Shown: positions 1 to 5,255 of the stretch, one piece after another
Layout of the letters: the number at the start of each line of letters is the position of its first letter
Position numbering within the stretch: the stretch's first letter is position 1
Assembly (NCBI GenBank): GCA_035642125.1
Contig: DASQSZ010000438.1
Coordinates: forward strand, 1-16,139
Direction of reading: 5' to 3'
From: CALAED01 sp937891035
GTDB taxonomy: Bacteria; Actinomycetota; Actinomycetes; Streptosporangiales; Streptosporangiaceae
DNA: 16,139 nt
Position numbers and translations under genes: made by a program
Notes under the pieces: model-generated
Seen by the model: only the letters and a program-made list of their open reading frames with translations
The model's database searches: none
Told to the model about the DNA's origin: nothing

Positions 1-26
1 CGGGCGACGGCAGCGTCGAAGTCCAC
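1..26 (-). CDS. Possible start of a coupled gene, cut by the left edge
   Basis: Just past the merR stop on the minus strand, a GTG at 26..24 opens a frame that stays open to the window edge and reads V-D-F-D-A-A-V-A. Its codons show the G-first, C-third bias expected of coding DNA in this genome. A competing frame starting at the ATG at 37..35 overlaps the merR stop as ATGA, but it has A-rich first positions and looks less like coding sequence. Only eight codons are visible and there is no clear Shine-Dalgarno sequence. A gene co-transcribed with merR is likely, but its identity cannot be judged. Confidence 0.25.
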
Positions 27-33
27 ATCGTCA

Positions 34-684
34 TCATGGGGCATCGACCATCGTGTCATCACCGAACCGCCGGGCCGAGGCGTCTTCTTGGGCGAGCCGG
101 TGCAGGGCGAGCAACACCTGTTCGTACAGCACGCTCGTGACCAGCGTGCCGAGCAGCGCCCGCTCCCTGGGCGCGTCCTCGCTCAGCCGTCCGGTCTCGT
201 GCGCGCTGATCGCCGCGGCCGCGTCGATGTAGGGCCGCAGCTCGGTCAGCACGATGGGGAAGCCGAGCCCGCGCAAGGCGAGGAAGGTCTGCGCGAGCAG
301 GTCTCTGGCCGGGGCGAGGGGACTGACCCGCCAGCCCAGCTCGGCGAGCAGGGAATCGACGTCCTCTTGCGCGGCGCGCCAGGCCGCGCCGTCCGCGTTC
401 GGCGGCACATGCGGCCCGAGCGCGTGCTGCGCGGTGCGGAGCAGCTCGTGCAGGCCGATCTTGTCGTCGTCGAGCGCGGCGACGATCCGGGTGATGGCGG
501 CGATCGGCAGGTCGCCGACCTCGCGCAGCGCGCGGATGAGCCGCAGCCGTTTGAGGTGCCGGTCGTCGTAGTCGGCGCGCGTCGTCGCGGTGGCCGTGCC
601 CTTCGGCAGCAGGCCTTCGCGTAGGTAGAACTTGATCGTCTGGACCGTAAGCCCGCTGCGGTCGCTCAGCTCGGAAATTCGCAT
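34..684 (-). CDS. MerR-family transcriptional regulator
   Basis: DNA-binding regulator of about 216 residues. The N-terminus carries the MerR winged helix-turn-helix: an R-I-S-E-L start, a helix around S-G-L-T-V-Q-T-I, then the family hallmark K-F-Y-L-R-E-G-L-L-P, followed by a Y-D-D-R-H-L-K-R-L-R-L-I-R-A-L helix. The C-terminal part (about residue 75 on) is alpha-helical and not a recognised effector domain. It has no cysteine cluster typical of metal sensors, so the inducer is unknown. I chose the ATG at 684 because a GGAGG lies six bases upstream. The in-frame GTG at 690 abuts that same GGAGG and is too close to use it. MerR proteins usually control their own promoter, and a dyad cluster lies directly upstream at 713-741. 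A downstream gene appears to follow without a gap. Confidence 0.88.
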   Translation of the reverse strand: MRISELSDRSGLTVQTIKFYLREGLLPKGTATATTRADYDDRHLKRLRLIRALREVGDLPIAAITRIVAALDDDKIGLHELLRTAQHALGPHVPPNADGAAWRAAQEDVDSLLAELGWRVSPLAPARDLLAQTFLALRGLGFPIVLTELRPYIDAAAAISAHETGRLSEDAPRERALLGTLVTSVLYEQVLLALHRLAQEDASARRFGDDTMVDAP

Positions 685-711
685 GGCCACCCTCCGGAGC
701 CGGAGATTAGC

Positions 712-744
712 GCTATCGAACTGTCAGATAGTTCGACTATCCAA
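712..744 (-). promoter_or_regulatory. Candidate merR promoter with overlapping dyads
   Basis: Two perfect inverted repeats overlap here: GATAGT-TCG-ACTATC at 727-741, and CGAACT (717-722) facing AGTTCG (730-735). A third pair, CTATC (713-717) and GATAG (727-731), shares bases with both. On the minus strand a possible -35 TTGGAT (744..739) and a possible -10 GATAGC (717..712) bracket the dyads with a 21-base spacer. Long spacers (19-20 bases) with a central dyad are typical of MerR-controlled promoters. The repeats are seen directly. The promoter boxes and autoregulation are inferred. Confidence 0.5.
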
Positions 745-899
745 TGGATTCGCCGAAAATTCGTCGCGCAGCGACAACGGATCGCTACCGTATGTGGAGC
801 GGCCGCCTCTTCATCGTTCCCGTGCGCGGGGTTTTGGCGCGTGCCGCGAACCGTCGTTTACCGCCGCGCCGTATTACCTGCGTGCGTGGAGAGCGGTGT

Positions 900-1232
900 G
901 TGGTGGACGGTGTGATGAACGACGATTTCGACGTTGCCGACCGGATGTCGATGCTTGTCGGCCGCGGCCGGGCGGAGGACTTCGTGGCGATCAACGAGGT
1001 GCTACGCGCGGGTCTGTATACACGCGACCGGCTGATCGAGCTGCTGGCCGAACGCGACATCGGCTATGACCCGTTCGTGGTCGCCGGCGTGCTGGCCGAG
1101 TTGCCGCACATCCACGACGACGAGTTCGCCGCGCACGGCCTTGACGAACTCGAGACGGCGATCATGCGCGCCCGGTTCGCCGACTGGTATCGCATGCTGG
1201 TCAGCAGCGGCATCCCTGACGCCCGCGGTTGA
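900..1232 (+). CDS. Hypothetical protein, about 110 aa
   Basis: I do not recognise this family. The product is a soluble, mostly helical, acidic protein with no signal peptide or membrane segment. Two stretches look amphipathic: around A-E-D-F-V-A-I-N-E-V-L and D-R-L-I-E-L-L-A-E-R, and around E-L-E-T-A-I-M-R-A-R-F-A-D-W-Y-R-M-L. The GTG at 900 has GGAGAG six bases upstream (888-893). An in-frame ATG at 915 (M-N-D-D-F-D) is the alternative start and has only a weak ribosome site. A TATTAC box at 872-877 is a possible -10. The reading frame extends upstream to 744, but that part is basic, arginine-rich and unlike the rest, so I treat it as non-coding. The gene converges with ndgR. Confidence 0.6.
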   Translation: MVDGVMNDDFDVADRMSMLVGRGRAEDFVAINEVLRAGLYTRDRLIELLAERDIGYDPFVVAGVLAELPHIHDDEFAAHGLDELETAIMRARFADWYRMLVSSGIPDARG

Positions 1233-1254
1233 CGCCGACGGCGCCGCGCCGGGT

Positions 1255-1320
1255 GCGGCACCCCGGGCGGGTACCCCCAGGCGGACCCCGGCATGGCAAC
1301 CCCGGCGCGGCATCCCCGAG
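1255..1320. repeat. Degenerate tandem repeat, about 14-base unit
   Basis: Five imperfect units of the form GCGG-n-ACCCC-n-GG lie head to tail between the convergent hypothetical gene and ndgR, starting at about 1255, 1267, 1281, 1292 and 1306. Their ACCCC cores read CACCCC, TACCCCC, GACCCC, AACCCC and CATCCCC. Unit lengths vary from 11 to 15 bases. No gene or clear hairpin terminator is seen in this gap. Confidence 0.5.
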
Positions 1321-1328
1321 GCGCGGCC

Positions 1329-2045
1329 TCAGCCGGTGCGGCGCATCGCCTCGGAGATCCGCTCCGCGGCCGCGGCGACCGGTTGGGCATGCAGGCGGCC
1401 CGGCGAGCGGGTGAGGCGTTCGATGGGGCCGGAGACCGAGATCGCGGCGATGACCCGGGCGCCCGCGCCGCGGATCGGGGCTGACACCGAGGCCACGCCC
1501 GATTCGCGCTCCGCGATGCTCTGCGCCCAGCCGCGGCGGCGAACCGACGCCAGCGTGGCGGCGGTGAACTTGGCGGTGCGCAGCCCACGGTGCAGCCGGT
1601 CCGCCTCCTCCCAGGCCAGCAGCACCTGAGCGGCGGACCCGGCCGTCATCGGCAAGGCCGTCCCGACGGGTACGGTGTCGCGCAGCCCGCTCATCCGCTC
1701 GGCCGCGGCCACGCAGACGCGGATGTCGCCCTGCCGCCGATACAGCTGGGCGCTCTCCCCGGTGAGGTCACGCAGCTGGGCGAGGATCGGCTGGGCGATC
1801 GCGAGCAGCCGGTCCTCACCGGCCGCGGTGGCCAGCTCCGACAGCCGCGGCCCGAGGATGAACCTGCCCTGCGTGTCCCGGTGGACGAACCGATGGTGCT
1901 CGAGCGCGACGGCGAGGCGGTGCGCGGTCGGCCTGGCCAGGCCGGTCGTCGACACCAGCTGAGCGAGCGACGCCGGTCCTGCCTCGAGCGCATTGAGGAC
2001 CAGAACCGCTTTGTCGAGCACGCCGACTCCGCTAGAGTTGTCCAT
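1329..2045 (-). CDS. ndgR: IclR-family regulator NdgR/AreB-like
   Basis: Regulator of 238 residues, the usual length for NdgR (Streptomyces) and its mycobacterial counterpart Rv2989, which sit next to leuC and control leucine and other amino-acid genes. The N-terminus M-D-N-S-S-G-V-G-V-L-D-K-A is almost invariant in this family. The winged helix-turn-helix spans about residues 8-65 (S-L-A-Q-L-V-S-T-T-G-L-A-R-P-T-A-H-R-L). The IclR effector domain follows, with L-Y-R-R-Q-G-D, S-G-L-R-D-T-V-P-V-G and S-V-S-A-P-I-R-G. The frame remains open far upstream, opposite leuC, but the conserved start fixes the ATG at 2045. No Shine-Dalgarno lies in front of it, and a -10-like box ends about seven bases upstream, so the mRNA is probably leaderless. 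It is transcribed divergently from leuC across a 69-base gap holding a palindrome. Confidence 0.95.
   Translation of the reverse strand: MDNSSGVGVLDKAVLVLNALEAGPASLAQLVSTTGLARPTAHRLAVALEHHRFVHRDTQGRFILGPRLSELATAAGEDRLLAIAQPILAQLRDLTGESAQLYRRQGDIRVCVAAAERMSGLRDTVPVGTALPMTAGSAAQVLLAWEEADRLHRGLRTAKFTAATLASVRRRGWAQSIAERESGVASVSAPIRGAGARVIAAISVSGPIERLTRSPGRLHAQPVAAAAERISEAMRRTG
2011..2038 (+). promoter_or_regulatory. Candidate leuCD promoter inside the ndgR 5' end
   Basis: TTGTCG (2011-2016) and TAGAGT (2033-2038) are separated by 16 bases and fit the actinobacterial TTGnnn / TAnnnT pattern. Transcription would start near 2045 and give a leader of about 70 bases that contains the 2061-2075 palindrome. 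The boxes overlap the first codons of ndgR on the other strand. This is a pattern match only. Confidence 0.35.
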
Positions 2046-2051
2046 ACATCG

Positions 2052-2080
2052 ATACTGCCGTCTCAGACTCTGAGATGCAA
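2052..2080 (-). promoter_or_regulatory. ndgR promoter with embedded palindromic operator
   Basis: The perfect palindrome TCTCAGA-C-TCTGAGA occupies 2061-2075 between ndgR and leuC. On the minus strand a -35-like TTGCAT (2080..2075) and a -10-like CAGTAT (2057..2052) are exactly 17 bases apart, so the palindrome fills the spacer. IclR-family proteins commonly bind short palindromes of about this size, and NdgR/AreB is known to bind the ndgR-leuC intergenic region in Streptomyces. NdgR is therefore the likely ligand, with autorepression and control of leuCD from one site. The palindrome is seen directly. The binding protein is inferred. Confidence 0.6.
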
Positions 2081-2114
2081 GGAGCTGTCGCAGTCGAGAG
2101 AGGTCGTGAGGAGC

Positions 2115-3512
2115 ATGGGCCGAACACTGGCCGACAAGGTCTACGACGCGCACGTCGTGCGACGTGCCGAGGGCGAGCCCGACCTCCTTTATATCGACCT
2201 GCACCTCGTCCACGAGGTCACCAGCCCGCAGGCGTTCGACGGTCTGCGCATGGCCGGCCGTCCGGTCCGCCGGCCGGACCTGACCATCGCCACCGAGGAC
2301 CACAACGTCCCCACCACCGACATCTTTGCCCCGATCGCCGACCCGGTGTCCCGTACGCAGGTCGAGACGCTGCGCAAGAACTGCGCCGAGTTCGGCGTCA
2401 GGCTGCACCCGATGGGCGACGCCGGGCAAGGCATCGTGCACGTCATCGGCCCGCAGCTCGGGCTCACCCAGCCCGGCATGACGGTGGTGTGCGGCGACTC
2501 GCACACCTCCACGCACGGCGCGTTCGGCGCGCTGGCCTTCGGCATCGGCACAAGCGAGGTCGAGCACGTGCTGGCCACCCAGACGCTGCCGCAGGTCAAG
2601 CCCAAGACGATGGCCATCACGGTGGACGGCGCGCTGCCCTACGGAGTGACCGCCAAAGACCTGATCCTCGCGATCATCGCCCAGATCGGCACCGGCGGCG
2701 GCCAGGGCCACATCGTCGAATACCGCGGCGAGGCGGTTCGCGGCCTGTCGATGGAGGGCCGCATGACGGTCTGCAACATGTCCATCGAGGCGGGCGCCCG
2801 CGCCGGCATGATCGCGCCGGATGAGACGACGTTCGCCTATCTTGAGGGCCGCGCGCACGCGCCGTCGGGGGCGGCCTGGACGGCGGCGATGGACTACTGG
2901 TCGACGCTGCGCACCGACGACGACGCGACCTTCGACAAGGAGGTCGTCATCGACGGGGACGCGCTGACGCCGTACGTCACCTGGGGCACCAACCCGGGCC
3001 AGGGCGCGCCGCTCGGTTCCGGCGTCCCGGACCCCGCGTCGTTCGCCGATCCGGCCGCGCGGTCCGCCGCCGAGCGCGCCCTGGAGTACATGGGACTGTC
3101 CGCCGGCACGCCGCTGCGGGAGATCAAGGTCGACACGGTCTTCGTCGGTTCCTGCACCAACGGGCGGATCGAAGACCTGCGCGTCGCCGCCGAGGTCATC
3201 ACGGGCCGCCGGGTGGCCGAGGCGGTCCGGATGCTTGTCGTGCCCGGATCGATGAAGGTCAAGGAGCAGGCCGAGGAAGAGGGCCTGGACGAGATCTTCA
3301 AGGCGGCGGGCGCCGAGTGGCGCGAGGCCGGCTGTTCGATGTGCCTGGGCATGAACCCCGACCAGCTGAAGCCGGGGGAGCGCAGCGCATCGACCTCCAA
3401 TCGCAACTTCGAGGGCAGACAGGGCAAGGGCGGCCGTACCCACCTGGTATCGCCCGCCGTCGCCGCCGCTACCGCCGTCACCGGTCACCTGGCCGCGCCG
3501 GCCGACCTGTAG
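2115..3512 (+). CDS. leuC: 3-isopropylmalate dehydratase large subunit
   Basis: Isomerises 2-isopropylmalate to 3-isopropylmalate through an aconitase-type 4Fe-4S cluster in leucine biosynthesis, in complex with LeuD in the cytoplasm. The product has 465 residues, the normal length. The three cluster ligands are visible as Cys347 (V-G-S-C-T-N-G-R) and Cys407/Cys410 (C-S-M-C-L-G-M-N-P). Other family signatures are T-E-D-H-N, C-G-D-S-H-T-S-T-H-G-A-F-G, N-M-S-I-E-A-G-A-R-A-G and S-N-R-N-F-E-G-R-Q-G. The start M-G-R-T-L-A-D-K matches actinobacterial LeuC, although GAGGAG ends only one base before this ATG. A second purine run, AGAGAGG at 2097-2103, and an in-frame GTG at 2106 leave a three-residue longer start possible. 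leuD follows 43 bases downstream. Confidence 0.98.
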   Translation: MGRTLADKVYDAHVVRRAEGEPDLLYIDLHLVHEVTSPQAFDGLRMAGRPVRRPDLTIATEDHNVPTTDIFAPIADPVSRTQVETLRKNCAEFGVRLHPMGDAGQGIVHVIGPQLGLTQPGMTVVCGDSHTSTHGAFGALAFGIGTSEVEHVLATQTLPQVKPKTMAITVDGALPYGVTAKDLILAIIAQIGTGGGQGHIVEYRGEAVRGLSMEGRMTVCNMSIEAGARAGMIAPDETTFAYLEGRAHAPSGAAWTAAMDYWSTLRTDDDATFDKEVVIDGDALTPYVTWGTNPGQGAPLGSGVPDPASFADPAARSAAERALEYMGLSAGTPLREIKVDTVFVGSCTNGRIEDLRVAAEVITGRRVAEAVRMLVVPGSMKVKEQAEEEGLDEIFKAAGAEWREAGCSMCLGMNPDQLKPGERSASTSNRNFEGRQGKGGRTHLVSPAVAAATAVTGHLAAPADL

Positions 3513-3555
3513 GCACGTACGCCCGTCAGGGCCCGTGAGGGGAGAGTCACTCGTC

Positions 3556-4143
3556 ATGGAAGCGTTCACCACGCACACCGGACGCGCCGTGCCGCTGCGG
3601 CGGGGCAACGTCGACACCGACCAGATCATCCCGGCGGTCTGGCTCAAGCAGGTCAGCCGCACCGGCTTCGAGAAGGGCCTGTTCGCCGCCTGGCGCGAGG
3701 ATCCGTCCTTCGTGCTGAACGACCCGGTCTACACCGGGGCGAGCGTCCTGGTCGCGGGGCCCGACTTCGGCACCGGATCCTCGCGCGAGCACGCCGTATG
3801 GGCGCTGCAGCAGTACGGCTTCCGGGTCGTCATCTCGGCCCGCTTCGGCGACATCTTCCGCAACAACGCCACCAAGATGGGCCTACTGCCGGTTCAGCTC
3901 ACCGAGGCCGAGGTCACCAGCCTGCAGGATGCGGCCGAGACCGACCCGGCCACGGAATTCACCGTCGACCTCGGCGCGCGAGAAGTGCGCTGGCGCGACG
4001 GCCGGCTGGCCTTCGAGATCGACGACTACACCCGGTGGCGGCTGATGGAGGGGCTCGACGACATCGGGCTGACCCTACGTCATGCCGACGCCATCGCCGC
4101 CTTCGAGGAGCGTCGCCCCGGCTGGCTCCCCGTCACCGCCTGA
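3556..4143 (+). CDS. leuD: 3-isopropylmalate dehydratase small subunit
   Basis: Small subunit of 195 residues that completes the isopropylmalate isomerase and carries the mobile swivel domain contacting the substrate. The family signatures N-V-D-T-D-Q-I-I-P-A (residues 18-27) and G-P-D-F-G-T-G-S-S-R-E-H-A (68-80) are intact, followed by F-G-D-I-F-R-N-N-A. The ATG at 3556 starts M-E-A-F-T-T-H-T-G-R, as in other actinobacteria. A GGGGAG run lies about 11 bases upstream, and an in-frame GTG at 3535 is less likely. It forms an operon with leuC. The last 19 bases, including the stop, resemble two copies of a 17-base repeat that follow at once (see 4144-4177). Confidence 0.97.
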   Translation: MEAFTTHTGRAVPLRRGNVDTDQIIPAVWLKQVSRTGFEKGLFAAWREDPSFVLNDPVYTGASVLVAGPDFGTGSSREHAVWALQQYGFRVVISARFGDIFRNNATKMGLLPVQLTEAEVTSLQDAAETDPATEFTVDLGAREVRWRDGRLAFEIDDYTRWRLMEGLDDIGLTLRHADAIAAFEERRPGWLPVTA

Positions 4144-4177
4144 GCTCCGATCACCGCTTGGCTCCGATCACCGCTTG
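4144..4177. repeat. 17-base tandem repeat duplicating the leuD tail
   Basis: GCTCCGATCACCGCTTG occurs twice head to tail at 4144-4160 and 4161-4177. The end of leuD itself (about 4125-4143, GCTCCCCGTCACCGCCTGA) is a diverged third copy that contains the stop codon. The second copy is also followed by an A and then GCTC. The array looks like slippage or unequal crossing over at the gene's 3' end. Confidence 0.8.
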
Positions 4178-4178
4178 A

Positions 4179-4230
4179 GCTCGGGCGACCCCTCGGCGTC
4201 GGCCGGAGAGGGCGCCCGAGCGCACTTTCT
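4179..4230 (+). terminator. Candidate leuCD transcription terminator
   Basis: GCTCGGGCG (4179-4187) pairs perfectly with CGCCCGAGC (4213-4221) to make a nine-base stem. An imperfect inner stem is possible, with CCCTC facing GAGAGGG. The hairpin is followed by GCACTTTCT, a modest T-rich stretch. It sits 36 bases after the leuD stop and before the next gene. Confidence 0.5.
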
Positions 4231-4287
4231 ACACGCCTTTCCGGTCCCGCCGGCTGACCGGATTCGGCCGCGAGGCACAATCGTGTG

Positions 4288-4548
4288 ATGGGCCGGCAGA
4301 GACGCACGACTCCGCCGCTCGTCCCGGAGTGGGACGACCCGGTTTTGACCCTGCTGGCCCGACGGCTGCGCGACGCGCACCGTCGGGTGGCGGGGCTGCC
4401 TCCTTTGCGCCGACGGCGGCTGACCAGGCAATTGCTTCTCATCACCGATGCGGCCAAGCGTGATCCGCGACTCGCGTTCCGGCGACTCGAGGACTTCCTC
4501 GCCGATCTTGACCGGGACCCGGATAATGATCCGGGCCCAAGCCGATGA
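4288..4548 (+). CDS. Hypothetical small basic protein, 86 aa
   Basis: I do not recognise this as a named family. The product is arginine-rich, with 18 or more Arg/Lys in 86 residues, and predicted helical: L-T-L-L-A-R-R-L-R-D-A-H-R-R-V-A-G-L, then R-R-R-R-L-T-R-Q-L-L-L-I-T-D-A-A-K-R-D-P-R, then an acidic end F-L-A-D-L-D-R-D-P-D-N-D-P. There is no signal peptide or membrane segment. ATG 4288 follows an in-frame GTG at 4285, and GAGG at 4272-4275 is a weak ribosome site. Third-position G/C is high, supporting a real gene. It lies between leuD and hup, upstream of the hup promoter. Nucleic-acid binding is only a guess from charge. Confidence 0.6.
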   Translation: MGRQRRTTPPLVPEWDDPVLTLLARRLRDAHRRVAGLPPLRRRRLTRQLLLITDAAKRDPRLAFRRLEDFLADLDRDPDNDPGPSR

Positions 4549-4612
4549 TCGAAGCGCATCGAGAACGCACGATGATTTCGTCGGCGACACGGGAAAACAC
4601 GCTTGCCGGTGA

Positions 4613-4668
4613 TTGTGCCGAGGTCCTGGCTACCCTAGTTTCGTCCGAGCAAGGGGGAACCGGAGGAG
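4613..4668 (+). promoter_or_regulatory. hup promoter and ribosome binding site
   Basis: TTGTGC (4613-4618) and TAGTTT (4636-4641) are separated by 17 bases. TACCCT at 4631-4636 is an alternative -10 and sits in a GGCTACCCT 9-mer that also occurs upstream of rpmB. A strong ribosome site, GGAGGAG (4662-4668), precedes the hup ATG by nine bases. Confidence 0.45.
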
Positions 4669-4677
4669 TATCTACCC

Positions 4678-4959
4678 ATGAACAAGCGCGAATTGGTCGA
4701 CGCAATCTCCGACCGGTTGGGCAGCAAGAAGGCCGCAGCCGAGGCCGTCGACGCCATCCTGGACACCATCCAGGCCACCGTCGCCAAGGGAGAGAAGGTC
4801 GCCATCACGGGATTCGGTTCGTTCGAGAAGGCCGACCGGCCTGCCCGCACGGCGCGGAACCCGGCAACCGGCAAGGCCATCCAGGTCCCTGCGACGTCGG
4901 TGCCGAAGTTCAAGGCCGGCGCCGACTTCAAGACTCTGGTCGCCAAGAAGTCGAAGTAA
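4678..4959 (+). CDS. hup: Nucleoid-associated protein HU, short form
   Basis: Histone-like DNA-bending protein of 93 residues that works as a dimer to compact the chromosome. The body is typical: M-N-K-R-E-L-V-D-A-I helix, the I-T-G-F-G-S-F-E turn (residues 43-50), and the DNA-clamping arm with R-N-P-A-T-G, where Pro62 is the intercalating proline. At this locus, next to leuD, mycobacteria have HupB and streptomycetes HupS, both with a long lysine/alanine/proline-rich C-terminal tail. Here the protein ends at V-A-K-K-S-K, like E. coli HU or Streptomyces HupA. The DNA after the stop contains no lysine-codon-rich stretch in any frame, so a recent frameshift loss is unlikely. The start is well supported by GGAGGAG nine bases upstream. 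Confidence 0.97.
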   Translation: MNKRELVDAISDRLGSKKAAAEAVDAILDTIQATVAKGEKVAITGFGSFEKADRPARTARNPATGKAIQVPATSVPKFKAGADFKTLVAKKSK

Positions 4960-4977
4960 CCAGCCCAACCGCGAGAC

Positions 4978-5018
4978 CGCCCAGGGTTCGGGCTCGTCGC
5001 GAACCTGAATCCTGGGCG
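4978..5018 (+). terminator. Candidate hup terminator hairpin
   Basis: CGCCCAGG (4978-4985) pairs with CCTGGGCG (5011-5018), and inside it GTTCG (4986-4990) can pair with CGAAC (5000-5004), leaving a six-base bulge on the right arm. No T tract follows. It lies 18 bases after the hup stop and upstream of the stop of the convergent minus-strand gene, so it may serve both. Confidence 0.45.
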
Positions 5019-5044
5019 TCGCTCACCGCGAGGGAGTGCCTTCC

Positions 5045-5245
5045 TCAGGGGAGTGGGAACGTCCCGAGAGTGATCACAGTGATCCGCTCGTCGGCGACGG
5101 CGATATTGACCCGTTGCCCGAACCGCAGCAGACGCAACCCGCCGGCGTCGAAGGCGGCGGCGTCGAACGCGAGTTCGGTGCCGTCGTCGAGCAGCACGCT
5201 GCCCGACCGGGTCTGCGCGTCGTACGTCCGCACCGTCGCCTGCAC
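5045..5245 (-). CDS. Small cold-shock-domain-like protein, 66 aa
   Basis: The sequence resembles a short OB-fold of the cold-shock type: M-Q-A-T-V-R-T-Y-D, a G-S-V-L-L-D-D-G-T-E-L strand pair in place of the usual G-F-G-F-I, then A-A-A-F-D and L-R-F-G-Q-R-V-N-I-A-V matching the CspA G-Q-x-V end. The aromatic RNP motifs of true CspA are weak (S-V-L-L instead of F-G-F-I), so RNA binding is uncertain. It lies ten bases after cofC on the same strand, and I recall a similar small gene beside cofC in other actinobacteria. The two are probably co-transcribed. The link to F420 synthesis is positional only. Confidence 0.75.
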   Translation of the reverse strand: MQATVRTYDAQTRSGSVLLDDGTELAFDAAAFDAGGLRLLRFGQRVNIAVADERITVITLGTFPLP

Positions 5246-5255
5246 GGACCGCAGC

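Noticed and set aside
2046..3662. Minus-strand open frame continuous with ndgR for 500 more codons opposite leuC
   Set aside because: It is the shadow of leuC in GC-rich DNA. The conserved NdgR N-terminus begins at 2045, and the upstream translation is Arg/Gly/His-rich with no recognisable domain.
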